This document shows, in pieces, positions 41,334 through 51,985 of a DNA stretch of 64,000 bases. Position 1 is the stretch's first letter. Each line of letters opens with the position of its first letter. This stretch comes from Aurantimonas sp. Leaf443. Its GTDB lineage: Bacteria; Pseudomonadota; Alphaproteobacteria; Rhizobiales; Rhizobiaceae. The DNA is taken from NCBI RefSeq assembly GCF_001425575.1, contig NZ_LMRD01000012.1, positions 85,694 through 149,693 on the forward strand, written 5' to 3'. The position numbers were made by a program, and so were the translations under genes. Under the pieces are notes generated by a model. The model saw only the letters and a list, made by a program, of their open reading frames with translations. It did no database searches and was not told where the DNA came from.

Positions 41334-41334
41334 G

Positions 41335-41679
41335 TCAGATCGCAAAGCTCGTGCCGCAGCCGCAGGAGGCGACGGCGTTCGGGTTGCGGATCTGGAAGGC
41401 CTGGCCCATCAGGTCGTCCACGAAATCGACCACCGATCCTTCGAGATAGGCGAGCGAGGTCTGGTCGATGAAGACGCGGGCTCCGTCGCGCTCGATCACG
41501 AGATCGTCGCTCTCGCGCTCGCGGGTCAGGTCGTATCGGTAGGAGAAGCCCGAGCAGCCGCCGCCCTCCACCGAGATGCGCAGCGCCTCCGCCTCCGCGC
41601 CGGACGAGGCCAGGATCGTCGCGATGCGCTTGACCGCCGCATCCGAAACGGTGACGGGATGGGTGCCGATGTCGCTCAT
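41335..41679 (-). CDS. erpA: Iron-sulfur cluster insertion protein
   Basis: A-type Fe-S carrier of 114 residues that delivers clusters to apoproteins. The three cluster cysteines are present: C42 in EGGGCSGFSY and C106/C108 in ASCGCGTSFAI, with the LEGSVVDFVDDLMGQAF segment typical of ErpA/HesB proteins. The ATG at 41679 is unambiguous. Divergent from dgt across 106 bases and followed immediately by xth, the usual rhizobial arrangement. Confidence 0.96.
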   Translation of the reverse strand: MSDIGTHPVTVSDAAVKRIATILASSGAEAEALRISVEGGGCSGFSYRYDLTRERESDDLVIERDGARVFIDQTSLAYLEGSVVDFVDDLMGQAFQIRNPNAVASCGCGTSFAI

Positions 41680-41785
41680 GGTGCTTCGGTGGCCGCCGGG
41701 GCGGGCGCCGCTCCTCGTTGCAGGACTGAGACCTAGTTAAGAACGCCCGCTCGACGGGTCAATCCGAACGGACCGTTTCCACATC

Positions 41786-43000
41786 ATGGCCGACGAGGGT
41801 TTCGCGAGCTTGTGCAAGGGGGCGGAAGGACTGGCCGCCTTCGCCACCCGGGGCGCGCGCTCGCGCGGCCGGCTCTTTGCCGAAGGCGAGAGCCCGACGC
41901 GCACGCCCTACCAGCGCGACCGGGACCGAATCGTCCATTCCACCGCCTTCCGCCGCCTCAAGCACAAGACGCAGGTCTTCGTGGCGACCGAAGGCGACCA
42001 TTACCGAACGCGCCTGACGCACACGATCGAGGTGTCCCAGATCGCCCGCGCCTTCGCCCGCGCGCTCCGGCTCGACGAGGACCTGACGGAGGCGGTGGCG
42101 CTCGTCCACGATTTCGGCCATACGCCCTTCGGCCATGCCGGCGAGCGGGTGCTTGATGCCTGCATGGCCGGGTTCGGAGGCTTCGACCACAACGCGCAGT
42201 CGCTGCGCATCGTCACGGCGCTCGAGCACCGCTATGCCGAGTTCGACGGGCTGAACCTGTCCTGGGAGACGCTGGAGGGGCTGGTCAAGCACAACGGCCC
42301 GCTGATCGGCCCCAACGCCGCGCCGGGCCTTGCGGTGCCGCGCCCCATCCTCGATTTCGACGCCCTGTTCCCGCTCGATCTCGCCAGCTTCGCCGGGCTG
42401 GAGGCGCAGGCCGCCGCGATCTCGGACGACATCGCCTACAACACGCACGATCTCGACGACGGGCTCCGCGCCGGCCTGATCGAGCTCGAGGACCTGTCCG
42501 GGCTCGATCTCGCCGGTTCGATCCTCGCCGAGGTGAGGGCGGCCTATCCCGGTCTCGACCGCAGCCGCACGGTGCACGAGATCATGCGGCGCCACATCAC
42601 GCGCCTCGTCGAGGACGTGATCCGCACTACCCTGCGCAACCTCGCCGAACGCCGTCCCCGCTCCGTCGAGGACGTGCGCGCGGCCGACGCGCCCTTCGTC
42701 GCCTTCTCGCCGCCCATGGAGGCGGCCGTCCGCCAGACGCGCGGCTTTCTCTTCACCCGCGTCTACCGGCACGAGAGCGTGGCGGCGAAGATGGCCGCCG
42801 CCGAACGGATCGTCGCCGATCTCTTCGAGCGTCTGCGCGCCGAGCCCGGCCTCATGCCGCTCGACTGGAGCCAGGGCTGCGAGCGCATGAGCGAGGAGCG
42901 GCTCGCCCGCCGCGTCGCCGACTACCTCTCCGGCATGACGGACACGTTCGCGATCTCCGAGCACGCGCGCCTGTTTGACGCGGTGCCGCGATTGGGCTAG
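41786..43000 (+). CDS. dgt: Deoxyguanosinetriphosphate triphosphohydrolase-like protein
   Basis: HD-domain dNTPase of 404 residues, type 2 dGTPase-like. Metal ligands appear in order: H in [17 protein letters not shown] in [16 protein letters not shown], and D in [15 protein letters not shown]. The N-terminal [29 protein letters not shown] is the family signature. The ATG at 41786 has no strong ribosome site; no better in-frame start is seen. It leads into argS 78 bases later. Confidence 0.95.
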   Translation: MADEGFASLCKGAEGLAAFATRGARSRGRLFAEGESPTRTPYQRDRDRIVHSTAFRRLKHKTQVFVATEGDHYRTRLTHTIEVSQIARAFARALRLDEDLTEAVALVHDFGHTPFGHAGERVLDACMAGFGGFDHNAQSLRIVTALEHRYAEFDGLNLSWETLEGLVKHNGPLIGPNAAPGLAVPRPILDFDALFPLDLASFAGLEAQAAAISDDIAYNTHDLDDGLRAGLIELEDLSGLDLAGSILAEVRAAYPGLDRSRTVHEIMRRHITRLVEDVIRTTLRNLAERRPRSVEDVRAADAPFVAFSPPMEAAVRQTRGFLFTRVYRHESVAAKMAAAERIVADLFERLRAEPGLMPLDWSQGCERMSEERLARRVADYLSGMTDTFAISEHARLFDAVPRLG

Positions 43001-43078
43001 CGCCGCCCTCATCCGCGACAGTCGAAGGCGTTTCCGGTCATCCCGGCCCTTTGCGCGTGCAAGAAGGACGACGGACCG

Positions 43079-44821
43079 ATGCAGAACATCTTCGCCGAGG
43101 TCGAGAAGCGGCTCCAGGAGATCGTGACGAGCCTCGACGGCTTCGCCCGCCCGGCCGATGCCGACCTCGTGCGCATCGCCGTCGAGACCCCGCGCGACGA
43201 AAGCCACGGCGACCTGTCGACCAACGCGGCGATGGTGCTCGCAAAGCCCCTCGGCGCCAAGCCGCGCGATCTGGCGGCGGCGATCGCCGCGCGGCTGGGA
43301 GCGGACGCGGACATCGAGAGCGTCGCCATCGCGGGGCCCGGCTTCATCAACCTTCGCATGCGTCCCGCCTTCTGGACGCTGCATCTGGCGAGCCTCCTCG
43401 AGGCCGGCGCCGACTACGGGCGCGGCCGCGCCAACGGCCATCGCGTCAATGTCGAATATGTCTCGGCCAATCCGACGGGGCCGATGCATGTCGGCCATTG
43501 CCGCGGGGCCGTGGTGGGCGACGCCATCGCCTCCGTCCTCGCCTTCGCCGGCGCGGACGTGACGCGCGAGTATTACGTGAACGACGCGGGCGAGCAGGTG
43601 AACGTCCTCGCCCGCTCGGTCTTCCTGCGCTACCGCGAGGCGCTGGGCGAGCCGATCGGCGCGATCCCCGAGGGCCTCTATCCCGGCGACTATCTCAAGC
43701 CCGTCGGCGAGACGCTCGCGCGCGTCCACGGACCCTCGCTCGCCGCCATGCCCGAGGAGCAGTGGCTGCCGACCGTGCGCGAGGCGGCGATCGGCGCGAT
43801 GATGGACATGATCCGCGAGGATCTCGCCCGGCTCGGCATCGTCCACGACGTCTTCTTTTCCGAGCGCAGCCTGCACGAGAATGGGCGCATCGCCGAGTCG
43901 ATCGCGGATTTGCGGGCCAAGGGCTTCGTCTACCAGGGCACGCTGCCGCCGCCGAAGGGCCAGCGCCCGGAGGACTGGGAGGACCGCGAGCAGACGCTGC
44001 TGCGCTCCACCGATGTCGGCGACGACATGGACCGCCCGCTCGTGAAGTCGGACGGGCGCTACACCTATTTCGCCGCCGACGTCGCCTATTTCCACGACAA
44101 GTTCGAGCGCGGCTTCGACGAGATGGTCTACGTGCTCGGCGCCGACCACGGCGGCTATGTCAAGCGGCTGGAGGCGGTGTGCAAGGCGGTCGCGGGCGAC
44201 AGGGCCCGTCTCGACGTCGTCCTGTGCCAGCTGGTCAAGCTCTTCCGCGACGGCCAGCCGGTCACAATGTCGAAGCGCGCGGGCACGTTCGTCACGCTCG
44301 CCGACGTCGTGGACGAGGTCGGGCGCGATCCGGTGCGCTTCATGATGCTCTACCGCAAGAGCGACGCGCCGCTCGATTTCGACTTCGCCAAGGTCACCGA
44401 GCAGTCGAAGGACAACCCGGTCTTCTACGTGCAATACGCCCATGCGCGGGCGCGCAGCATCTTCCGGCAGGCGGCGGGCGAGGGACTGCAACTGCCCGAA
44501 GGCGGGGCCGCGGACCGCTTCGCCGGACTCACCGACGAGGGCGAATTGCGGCTCGTGCGCAAGCTCGCCGAGTTCCCGAAGCTCGTCCAGGCCGCCGCGG
44601 CGTCGAAGGAGCCGCATCGTCTGGCATTCTACCTCTACGAGCTCTCCTCGGCCTTCCATGCGCAGTACAATCGCGGCAAGGATCTTCCGCACTTACGCTT
44701 TGTTAACGCTAACGATGTGATGATGAGCCATGCACGACTGGGTCTTGTCCAGGCGGTGGCAGTTGTCGTCAAGACGGGTCTTGGCTTGATCGGAGCCGAT
44801 GCACCGGACGAAATGCGATGA
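43079..44821 (+). CDS. argS: Arginyl-tRNA synthetase
   Basis: Class I synthetase of 580 residues. The HIGH motif reads HVGH in [25 protein letters not shown] is represented by MSKRAG. The N-terminal additional domain ([15 protein letters not shown]) and the C-terminal anticodon-binding domain ending in LLxAxxxVxxxGLxLLG-like sequence are present. The ATG follows GGAC-rich sequence (AAGGACGACGGACCG). The downstream SPOR gene begins 91 bases later. Confidence 0.98.
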   Translation: MQNIFAEVEKRLQEIVTSLDGFARPADADLVRIAVETPRDESHGDLSTNAAMVLAKPLGAKPRDLAAAIAARLGADADIESVAIAGPGFINLRMRPAFWTLHLASLLEAGADYGRGRANGHRVNVEYVSANPTGPMHVGHCRGAVVGDAIASVLAFAGADVTREYYVNDAGEQVNVLARSVFLRYREALGEPIGAIPEGLYPGDYLKPVGETLARVHGPSLAAMPEEQWLPTVREAAIGAMMDMIREDLARLGIVHDVFFSERSLHENGRIAESIADLRAKGFVYQGTLPPPKGQRPEDWEDREQTLLRSTDVGDDMDRPLVKSDGRYTYFAADVAYFHDKFERGFDEMVYVLGADHGGYVKRLEAVCKAVAGDRARLDVVLCQLVKLFRDGQPVTMSKRAGTFVTLADVVDEVGRDPVRFMMLYRKSDAPLDFDFAKVTEQSKDNPVFYVQYAHARARSIFRQAAGEGLQLPEGGAADRFAGLTDEGELRLVRKLAEFPKLVQAAAASKEPHRLAFYLYELSSAFHAQYNRGKDLPHLRFVNANDVMMSHARLGLVQAVAVVVKTGLGLIGADAPDEMR

Positions 44822-44912
44822 TCTATCACGCTTTGGTCAACATCCTCTCATAGCGGTTGACGCGAGCCGGCGTTTTCGACGCCGGACCGCAGTGACACGA
44901 AGGACACGTCCG

Positions 44913-46646
44913 ATGGGGGAACATACGGGCCCGGATCGCCGGAACGGCCATGGCGGCGGCCATGCGGCCGAACCCTTCGTCGAGCGTGCCCGTTTCGGCG
45001 AAGAGCCCTGGGCGCCCCAGGGTTCGCCCGTTTCGCATCGCGCCTCGGCGCGGGACGACGCCTCGCTCGTGGACACGCTGACCGCCGAGCTGGAGGACGA
45101 GTTCCACGCCGCCTTCGAGGCCGAGATGGCAGCCCCCGTGCGCCCCGCGCCCGCCATCCCCGCGCCGCGCCGTCTCTCGATGGGGTCGGCGGCGCCCGCC
45201 ACCCTGCCGGAGATCGAGATCGGTCTGCAGCACGATCTCGAGATCGCGCTACGCGGCCTTTCCGCGCCGCACAGGCCCCGCGACCAGGGTTTTCAGCATA
45301 CGGAAGCCTTCGCCCCGGCGCGCGACCATGCCGATTCGCTCGACCACGGCCTCGCCAATCCGGCCGACGATTTCGACCAGCTGATCGCCAGCGAACTGGC
45401 GGCCATGCAGCAGTTCGCCGCGGCGCCGGTGCCCGCGCACGGCTTCGTGCCCGCCGAGGCCTATGACGACGAGGACGACGGCTACAAGACCGCCGCGCCC
45501 GTCTCGCGCGCCGCCGGCGGATCGGCGCAGGCGCGCGGCTTCGCCCATGCCCATCCGCAGGACGAGTTCGAGGACGATCTCGACGCGCAGTATCGCCCGT
45601 CGCCCGCAGTCGCCGCGCGCCTGTCGCCGCGCCGCTTCGGCCTCGGGCTCGGCATGATGAGCTTGCTCCTGGCCGGCACCGCCGGTGCCTACATGCTCTA
45701 TTCCAACGCCTCTTCCGGCCTCGTCGCCGGCGGGCCCATCCTCATCAAGGCCGAGACGGACCCGGTGAAGGTCCTGCCGAAGGATCCCGGCGGCAAGGCG
45801 ATCCCCAACCAGAACAAGGCCGTCTACGAGCGGGTGCAGAGCGCGCAGTCGAACGTCGCGCCGTCGCAGGCGACGCTGATGACGGCGGTCGAGGAGCCCG
45901 TCGATCTGCCGCGGGAGGAAGAGGAGGCCGTTTCCGACGACCTGCCCGGCGTCGACATCGACCCGATCGATTCGCAGCTCACGAGCGTCGAGGCCGGTTC
46001 GGCCGAGCCCGTGCGGGTGGCCGATGCCTCCAGCAATGCCGACGACGCGGCGATCCTGCGCGCCCGCAAGGTGCGCACGATGACGGTGCGCCCGGACGGA
46101 ACGCTCGTGGAATCGGACGCCGTGCCGACCGCCGATCCCGCGCTCATCGCCGCGGCCGCCGGCAACCAGCAGATCTCGTCCCTCATCGCCGACCCGGCGA
46201 CCGTCGAAGGCATCGACAGCGCGGCGACGACGCCGGTTCCCGTGGCCCTGCCGCGCCCGGCGGACAATCCGCGCAAGGCCACCGTCGATCCCGTGCGCAC
46301 GGCCGCTCTCCAGCCGGCGCCGGCCACGCCCGCTCCGGCCGCCGCGCCCGAACCCGTGTCGGCCGCGCCCGTGGCCGCGGCGCCGCCCGCGGTGCCGTCG
46401 CCCTCCGGCTACTATGTGCAGATCTCGTCCCAGCCCTCGGAAGCGGCCGCGCAGGAAAGCGCGCGCAGCCTCGGCAAGCGGCTGGCCGGCGCCCTCGGCG
46501 GCCGCCCGCTTTCCATCCAGTCCGCCGACATTCCCGGCAAGGGGACGTTCTATCGCGTCCGCGCGGCGGCCGGTTCCAAGGAAGAGGCGTCCTCGCTGTG
46601 CGAAGCGGTGAAATCGGCCGGCGGCAGCTGCTTCGTGGCGCGCTGA
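44913..46646 (+). CDS. SPOR-domain membrane protein
   Basis: 577-residue bitopic inner-membrane protein. A long acidic, Ala/Pro-rich cytoplasmic part (1-240) precedes one membrane helix (about 242-264). A low-complexity periplasmic linker and a C-terminal SPOR domain follow (about 498-577, starting GYYVQISSQPSEAAAQESAR and ending GGSCFVAR). SPOR domains bind denuded septal peptidoglycan. AAGGA lies 8 bases before the ATG at 44913. The place between argS and nagZ is conserved in rhizobia, and the neighbours (nagZ, NlpD-like) share a cell-wall theme. Confidence 0.92.
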   Translation: MGEHTGPDRRNGHGGGHAAEPFVERARFGEEPWAPQGSPVSHRASARDDASLVDTLTAELEDEFHAAFEAEMAAPVRPAPAIPAPRRLSMGSAAPATLPEIEIGLQHDLEIALRGLSAPHRPRDQGFQHTEAFAPARDHADSLDHGLANPADDFDQLIASELAAMQQFAAAPVPAHGFVPAEAYDDEDDGYKTAAPVSRAAGGSAQARGFAHAHPQDEFEDDLDAQYRPSPAVAARLSPRRFGLGLGMMSLLLAGTAGAYMLYSNASSGLVAGGPILIKAETDPVKVLPKDPGGKAIPNQNKAVYERVQSAQSNVAPSQATLMTAVEEPVDLPREEEEAVSDDLPGVDIDPIDSQLTSVEAGSAEPVRVADASSNADDAAILRARKVRTMTVRPDGTLVESDAVPTADPALIAAAAGNQQISSLIADPATVEGIDSAATTPVPVALPRPADNPRKATVDPVRTAALQPAPATPAPAAAPEPVSAAPVAAAPPAVPSPSGYYVQISSQPSEAAAQESARSLGKRLAGALGGRPLSIQSADIPGKGTFYRVRAAAGSKEEASSLCEAVKSAGGSCFVAR

Positions 46647-46747
46647 CGCTCGCCGCCCTGTCTCTGCCGGCGCGCTCCGCGCGCCCGCCCGTCTCCCATC
46701 CATCGCCGACACGCCCGGACCGGGGTGGCGGCAGGAACGACGCTTTC

Positions 46748-47770
46748 ATGACCAATGCTTCCAAGGCGTGGATCGCCGCGCCCTCGGGCCTGCGGCTGAC
46801 CGCGGACGAAAAGGCCTTCTTCGCCGACGAGCGCCCCTGGGGCTTCATCGTCTTCGGACGCAATATCGGCGAGGCGTCGCAGGTCCGCGATCTCGTCGCC
46901 GAACTGAAGGAGGCCGGGGGCCGCGCGACGACGCCGGTCTTCGTGGACCAGGAGGGCGGGCGCGTGCAGCGCCTGAGGCCGCCGCTGGCGCCCGCCTATC
47001 CGCCGGCGGCCGATCTCGGGCGGCTCCATGGCCGCGACCCGCGCCTTGCCGAACGCGCCGCCTGGCTGCAGGGGCGTCTTCTCGCGCTGGACCTTGCCGG
47101 TTTCGGCCTCAACGCCGACTGCATTCCCTGTCTCGACGTGCCCGTGCCCGGCGCCGACTCGGTGATCGGCGACCGCGCCTATGGCAAGGATCCGCAGGTC
47201 GTGGCGGCGCTCGGCCGCGCGGCGGCCGACGGGCTGATGGCGGGCGGTCTCCTGCCGGTGATGAAGCACGTGCCCGGCCACGGTCGAGGCAATGCCGACA
47301 GCCATCTCGCCCTTCCGCAGGTGGACGCGGCTCGCGAAGACCTTGAACGCACGGATTTCCCGCCCTTCGCGGCGCTTGCCGGCCTGCCGGCGGCCATGAC
47401 GGCGCATGTTCTCTACACCGCGATCGACGCGCGGCGTCCGGCGACGCTGTCGCCCATCGTGATCGAGGAGGTGATCCGCGGCACGATCGGCTTCGACGGG
47501 CTCCTGATGACCGACGATATGTCGATGAAGGCGCTGCAGGGCGACTTCTACGATCTCGGCCGCGCCGCGCTCACCGCCGGCTGCGACATCCTTCTCCACT
47601 GCAACGGCGACATGGCCGAGATGCGCAAGATCGCCCATGCCGCCCCGCCGCTCGGGCGCGAGACCGCCCGGCGCGCCGCCGCCTGCGAGGCGGTGATCGG
47701 GCAGGGCGAACGGGCGGACGAGCCGGCGCTGCGGGCCGAATTCGCCGGGATCGTTTCCCGCGTCGCCTGA
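46748..47770 (+). CDS. nagZ: Beta-N-acetylhexosaminidase NagZ
   Basis: Cytoplasmic GH3 enzyme of peptidoglycan recycling, 340 residues. The NagZ loop with the catalytic His/Asp dyad is present (KHVPGHGRGNADSHLALP), and the nucleophile is in LLMTDDMSMKAL. N-terminal GFIVFGRNI and FVDQEGGRVQRL match the family. The ATG at 46748 has CAGGAA about 10 bases upstream and fits homologue length; a longer frame from 46598 overlaps the SPOR gene and is not used. Confidence 0.95.
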   Translation: MTNASKAWIAAPSGLRLTADEKAFFADERPWGFIVFGRNIGEASQVRDLVAELKEAGGRATTPVFVDQEGGRVQRLRPPLAPAYPPAADLGRLHGRDPRLAERAAWLQGRLLALDLAGFGLNADCIPCLDVPVPGADSVIGDRAYGKDPQVVAALGRAAADGLMAGGLLPVMKHVPGHGRGNADSHLALPQVDAAREDLERTDFPPFAALAGLPAAMTAHVLYTAIDARRPATLSPIVIEEVIRGTIGFDGLLMTDDMSMKALQGDFYDLGRAALTAGCDILLHCNGDMAEMRKIAHAAPPLGRETARRAAACEAVIGQGERADEPALRAEFAGIVSRVA

Positions 47771-47897
47771 TTCTGCGGGCCCCTCGGTTGCGGCCGGCCG
47801 CGCGAGGGAGTAGCCCAACGCGGCCGGACCCTTCCGGCTTCGAACTTGCCGCGTGGGGCGCTCGGCCGCCGCGCGCCCGAGCGATGGCCGCGATCTC

Positions 47898-48989
47898 ATG
47901 CAGAACCAGCGACGTCTCAGCGCAGGGGTGAGTTTCGCCTCGCAGCTTTCCTTCGAAGGCGTGCGCCACCGCGCCGGCTCGCTGGAGATCATCAGGGGCG
48001 TCGATCTCAGCGCCGAGCCCGGCGAGCTCCTCTGCCTTCTCGGCCCGTCCGGCTCGGGCAAGACGACCCTCCTTCGTCTTGCCGCCGGCATCGAGCGCCC
48101 GACCGCCGGCCGCATCGTCATCGGCGGGCGGGAGGTCGCCGGCCCCGCCGGCTTCGTGCCGCCGGAGAAGCGCGGCGTCGGCCTGATGTTCCAGGATTTC
48201 GCGCTCTTCCCGCATCTGACGATCCTCGACAACGTCCGGTTCGGGTTGACCGACCTGCCGGCCGCGGCCGGACGCCAGGCGGCGGGCGCCGCTTTGGAGC
48301 GCGTCGGCCTTTCGCACGCCGCCGCGCATTATCCGCACGCTTTGTCGGGCGGGGAGCAGCAGCGCGTGGCGCTCGCCCGCGCCCTCACGCCGCGCCCGAG
48401 CGTCATCCTCATGGACGAGCCGTTCTCCGGGCTCGACAGCCGCCTGAAGGACCGCGTGCGCTCCGACACGCTGCAGATCCTGAAGGAGAGCCGCACCACG
48501 GCCATCGTCGTCACGCACGATGCGGAGGAGGCGATGCGCATGGGCGACCGGATCGCGCTTCTGCGCGGCGGCCGCCTCGTGCAGGTGGGCACGGCCAGCG
48601 ACCTCTACCATCGGCCGGCCGATCTCTTCGCCGCCGGTTTCTTCTCCGAATTGAACGTGATGGCCGGCGAGGTGCGGGGCGGGCGCGTGGAAACCGCGCT
48701 CGGCACGGTCGCAGCTTCGCCGCGATCCGATTCTAAGAGCGTGACGGTGGCCATCCGCCTGACGGGACTGACGGTTTCGCACGAGGCGGGAGAGGGCATC
48801 GAGGCCCGCATCCTCGACCGCCGGTTCCTGGGCGGCGTCGATCTCCTGACCCTCGCTGTATCGGGCCTCGACGCGCCGCTTCGGGCCCGGCTTCGGGCGG
48901 GGACGTTGCCGGAACGGGCGCGAGACGTCTATGTGGGGGTCGACCCGAGGGACGTGATCGTGTTTGACGTGTCCGCGGACGATGATTAG
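47898..48989 (+). CDS. ABC transporter ATP-binding protein (FbpC/PotA-like), orphan
   Basis: 363-residue ATPase of the iron/spermidine/thiamine importer type. Walker [15 protein letters not shown]-loop [13 protein letters not shown], signature [15 protein letters not shown], Walker [13 protein letters not shown] and H-loop [14 protein letters not shown] are all intact, and a C-terminal regulatory (TOBE-like) domain starts near residue 245. No permease or binding-protein gene is adjacent, so its partner must lie elsewhere. The start is uncertain: ATG 47898 is used, GTG 47853 and a GTG near 47929 are possible. It sits between nagZ and tatA. Confidence 0.9.
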   Translation: MQNQRRLSAGVSFASQLSFEGVRHRAGSLEIIRGVDLSAEPGELLCLLGPSGSGKTTLLRLAAGIERPTAGRIVIGGREVAGPAGFVPPEKRGVGLMFQDFALFPHLTILDNVRFGLTDLPAAAGRQAAGAALERVGLSHAAAHYPHALSGGEQQRVALARALTPRPSVILMDEPFSGLDSRLKDRVRSDTLQILKESRTTAIVVTHDAEEAMRMGDRIALLRGGRLVQVGTASDLYHRPADLFAAGFFSELNVMAGEVRGGRVETALGTVAASPRSDSKSVTVAIRLTGLTVSHEAGEGIEARILDRRFLGGVDLLTLAVSGLDAPLRARLRAGTLPERARDVYVGVDPRDVIVFDVSADDD

Positions 48990-49033
48990 CTAGAGCGCGA
49001 GACCCGGTCGGGCGCGCTGCATGGAGAATCGGA

Positions 49034-49258
49034 ATGGGTAGTTTCAGCATCTGGCATTGGCTGATCGTCCTGGCGGTGGTCCTCCTGCTGTTCGGTCGCG
49101 GCAAGATCCCCGAACTGATGGGCGACGTTGCCAAGGGCATCAAGAACTTCAAGAAGGGCATGTCGGACGACGAGATCGAGGCGCAGAACCGCACGCTCGA
49201 GCGTCGCGAGGGCGACACGGTCGTCCACGACGTGAAGACCGAGAAGACGCCCTACTGA
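49034..49258 (+). CDS. tatA: Twin-arginine translocase subunit TatA
   Basis: 74-residue TatA: a short N-terminal membrane helix ([17 protein letters not shown]), the conserved [23 protein letters not shown] hinge and amphipathic helix (residues about 20-43), and a charged tail. It polymerises into the Tat pore for folded proteins. First of tatABC. The Rieske protein encoded at 15.2 kb is one obvious substrate. Confidence 0.97.
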   Translation: MGSFSIWHWLIVLAVVLLLFGRGKIPELMGDVAKGIKNFKKGMSDDEIEAQNRTLERREGDTVVHDVKTEKTPY

Positions 49259-49341
49259 TCGGACGGCTCCGCCGCCCGCCTGCAATCGTAAGGTCGGGCG
49301 GCCTCCTGCGCCTCCCGCACCCGCGTTTCTGAGATACCGCG

Positions 49342-49827
49342 ATGTTCGATATTGGCTGGTCGGAACTCCTCGTCATCGCGGTGGTCCTCATCGTCGTCGT
49401 CGGCCCGAAGGATCTGCCGCGCATGCTGCGCACCTTCGGCCGCACGACGACGCAGCTTCGTTCCATGGCGTCCGACTTCCGGCGCCAGTTCGACGATGCC
49501 CTGCGCGAGGCCGAACTCGACGAGGTGCGAGACACGGTGCGCGACGTGCGCAATCTCGATCCGACCAAGGACATCCGCGCCGCCATGAACCCGATGCGGG
49601 CGATCGGCGACGAGATCCGCTCCTCGCTCACCACCGCGACGCGGGCGCCCGAGCCACGCGTCCCCTCGGCCGGTGAACCGGCCAAGCCCGCCGACGCGGT
49701 GCCGTCGGTCGCTGCCACCGGAGCGCCCGTCGCCTCCAGCGATCCCGGCATCATGCCGGCCGGGACGGCGAGCGCCGAGACGGCCACGCCCGCATCGCCG
49801 ACCCGCAAGACCGAGGACGCAGCGTGA
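49342..49827 (+). CDS. tatB: Twin-arginine translocase subunit TatB
   Basis: 161-residue TatB. It begins MFDIGWSELLVIAVVLIVVVGPKDLPRML, the defining membrane helix plus GPKxLP hinge, followed by a long amphipathic helix (RTTTQLRSMASDFRRQFDDALREAELDEV, residues about 34-62) and an Ala/Pro-rich disordered tail. TatB with TatC forms the signal-peptide receptor. Its stop overlaps the tatC GTG start. Confidence 0.97.
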   Translation: MFDIGWSELLVIAVVLIVVVGPKDLPRMLRTFGRTTTQLRSMASDFRRQFDDALREAELDEVRDTVRDVRNLDPTKDIRAAMNPMRAIGDEIRSSLTTATRAPEPRVPSAGEPAKPADAVPSVAATGAPVASSDPGIMPAGTASAETATPASPTRKTEDAA

Positions 49828-50642
49828 CGCGCTCGCAAGCCGATATCGACGCCTCGTCCGCTCCGCTGATCGAGCACCTGATCGAGCTGCGCAAGCGGCT
49901 GATCTGGTGCATCGTCGGCTTCATGCTGGCCTTCCTCCTCTGTTTCTTCTTCGCCAAGCCGATCTTCAACTTCCTGATCGTGCCCTATCAGGTTGCCACC
50001 GCCTGGGCCGGCATCGATCCCGACAGCGTCGAGCTGATCTACACGGCGCCGCAGGAATTCTTCTTCACGCAGGTGAAGATCGCGGCCTTCGGCGGCCTGT
50101 TCCTGGCCTTCCCGATCATCGCCACGCAGATCTACAAGTTCGTGGCGCCCGGCCTCTATCGCGACGAGCGCGGCGCTTTCCTGCCGTTCCTGATCGCGAC
50201 GCCGATCCTGTTCCTGTTGGGCGCGGCGCTCGTCTACTTCTTCTTCACCCCCATGGTGATGTGGTTCTTCCTGTCGATGCAGCAGTCGGGCAACGTGGAG
50301 GGGCAGGCGGCCATCCAGCTCCTGCCGCGCGTCTCCGAATACCTGTCGCTCATCATGACGCTGATCTTCTCCTTCGGCCTCGTGTTCCAGCTGCCGGTCG
50401 TCACCACGCTTCTGGTGCGCGTCGGCATCACCTCGGCCGACGGTCTCGTCGCCAAGCGCAAATACGCGATCGTCCTGGCTTTCATCGCGGCGGCCATCCT
50501 GACGCCGCCCGATCCCATGTCCCAGATCGGCCTTGCCCTGCCGACGATCCTTCTCTACGAGCTTTCCATCATCACGGCGCGAATGATCGAGAAGAAACGG
50601 GCCGCCTCCGTGGCCGAGGCCGAGGTCCGGCAGGACGGCTGA
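49824..50642 (+). CDS. tatC: Twin-arginine translocase subunit TatC
   Basis: 272-residue TatC with six membrane helices. The N-terminal signature (PLIEHLIELRKRLIW), the periplasmic YTAPQEFFFTQVKIAAFGGLF and the FGLVFQLPVV region are present. It is the main receptor for twin-arginine signals. The start is GTG overlapping the tatB stop (GTGA), so expression is coupled. serS follows after 57 bases. Confidence 0.98.
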   Translation: MTRSQADIDASSAPLIEHLIELRKRLIWCIVGFMLAFLLCFFFAKPIFNFLIVPYQVATAWAGIDPDSVELIYTAPQEFFFTQVKIAAFGGLFLAFPIIATQIYKFVAPGLYRDERGAFLPFLIATPILFLLGAALVYFFFTPMVMWFFLSMQQSGNVEGQAAIQLLPRVSEYLSLIMTLIFSFGLVFQLPVVTTLLVRVGITSADGLVAKRKYAIVLAFIAAAILTPPDPMSQIGLALPTILLYELSIITARMIEKKRAASVAEAEVRQDG

Positions 50643-50699
50643 TCCCGCCGCCGGGGCGGCTTTCCCTTCGTTCGCGCGGCGCTCGCGAACGGGGAAAAG

Positions 50700-51980
50700 A
50701 TGCTCGATATCAAATGGATCCGCGAGAATCCTGAAAGTCTGGACGAGGCGCTTGCCAGTCGTGGCGCGGCGCCGGCGGCGGCCGTGCTCATCCGCCTCGA
50801 CGAGGCCCGCCGGGAGCATCTGAAGATCCTCCAGGACCTGCAGGGACGCCGCAACGAGGCGTCCAAGGAGATCGGCAAGGCCAAGGGCTCGAAGGACGAG
50901 GCTCTGGCCGAGCGCCTCATCACCGAGGTCGCCAAGATCAAGGAAGCCATCCAGGAGGGCGAGGAGACCGAGCGGCGCATCGACGGCTCGCTCGAGGACG
51001 CGCTGGCGCGCATTCCGAACCTGCCGCTGGAGGACGTGCCCCTGGGCGCCGACGAGAGCGCCAATGTCGAGCTGCGCCGGGTCGGCGACGTGCCGGCCTT
51101 CGCCTTCAAGCCCAGGGAGCATTTCGAGATCGGCGAGGCGCTCGGCCTCATGGATTTCGAGCAGGCCGGCAAGATCGCCGGCGCGCGCTTCACCGTCTTG
51201 AAAGGCGCGCTTGCCCGTCTGGAGCGCGCGCTCGGCCAGTTCATGCTCGATCTGCACACAAGCGAGCATGGGTTCCAGGAGGTGATCGCGCCGATCCTGG
51301 TCCGCAGCGAGGCGATGTTCGGCACCAACCAGCTGCCGAAGTTCGAGGAGGACAGTTTCCACACGACGGACGGGCGCTGGCTGATTCCCACGTCCGAAGT
51401 GCCGCTGACCAACCTCGCCCGCGAGAGCGTGATCGACGAGGCGAGCCTGCCCTGGCGGTTCACGGCGCTGACGCCCTGCTTCCGCTCGGAAGCCGGTTCG
51501 GCCGGCCGGGACACGCGCGGCATGCTGCGCCAGCACCAGTTCTACAAGGTGGAGATGGTCTCCATCACCGCCGAGGACGCCTCGCTCGCCGAGCACGAGC
51601 GCATGACGGGCTGCGCCGAGGAAGTGCTCAAGCGGCTGGGCCTCGCCTTCCGTACCGTGGTCCTGTGCACCGGCGACATGGGCTTCGGCGCCCGCAAGAC
51701 GCACGATATCGAGGTCTGGCTGCCCGGACAGAACACCTATCGCGAGATCTCCAGCGTCTCGGTCTGCGGCGATTTCCAGGCCCGCCGCATGGGCGCCCGC
51801 TACAAGGCGGCCGGCGAGAAGCAGACGCGCTTCGTGCACACGCTGAACGGCTCGGGCGTGGCGGTCGGGCGCTGCCTCATCGCGGTGCTCGAAAATTATC
51901 AGAACGAGGACGGATCGGTCACGGTCCCGGAGGCGCTGCGGCCCTATATGGGCGGGCTCGAACGGATCGAGAGGGCCTGA
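50700..51980 (+). CDS. serS: Seryl-tRNA synthetase
   Basis: Class II synthetase of 426 residues. An N-terminal coiled coil (about 30-105, e.g. [23 protein letters not shown]) precedes the catalytic core, with motif 2 [21 protein letters not shown] and motif 3 [32 protein letters not shown] is the standard N-terminus. It leads the serS-surE-pcm unit, with surE 5 bases downstream. Confidence 0.98.
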   Translation: MLDIKWIRENPESLDEALASRGAAPAAAVLIRLDEARREHLKILQDLQGRRNEASKEIGKAKGSKDEALAERLITEVAKIKEAIQEGEETERRIDGSLEDALARIPNLPLEDVPLGADESANVELRRVGDVPAFAFKPREHFEIGEALGLMDFEQAGKIAGARFTVLKGALARLERALGQFMLDLHTSEHGFQEVIAPILVRSEAMFGTNQLPKFEEDSFHTTDGRWLIPTSEVPLTNLARESVIDEASLPWRFTALTPCFRSEAGSAGRDTRGMLRQHQFYKVEMVSITAEDASLAEHERMTGCAEEVLKRLGLAFRTVVLCTGDMGFGARKTHDIEVWLPGQNTYREISSVSVCGDFQARRMGARYKAAGEKQTRFVHTLNGSGVAVGRCLIAVLENYQNEDGSVTVPEALRPYMGGLERIERA

Positions 51981-51985
51981 GCGTC

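Noticed and set aside
41759..44692. A 977-codon open frame on the minus strand opposite dgt and argS
   Set aside because: It is fully antisense to two certain genes. Its composition (His/Arg/Asp/Gly runs) is the usual mirror of high-GC codon bias, and no family motif or ribosome site is seen.
46598..46747. An N-terminal extension of NagZ with a twin-arginine-like stretch (GRRQLLRGALTLAALSLPA)
   Set aside because: It looks like a Tat signal near the tat operon, but it overlaps the SPOR gene's last 49 bases in another frame, has no ribosome site at its GTG, and NagZ is normally cytoplasmic. The ATG at 46748 fits homologues better.
49149..51839. An 896-codon minus-strand frame opposite tatA-tatB-tatC-serS
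   Set aside because: Antisense shadow of four recognised genes. The same applies to long frames at 56555-59263 opposite secDF and 5680-7620 opposite ybaL.
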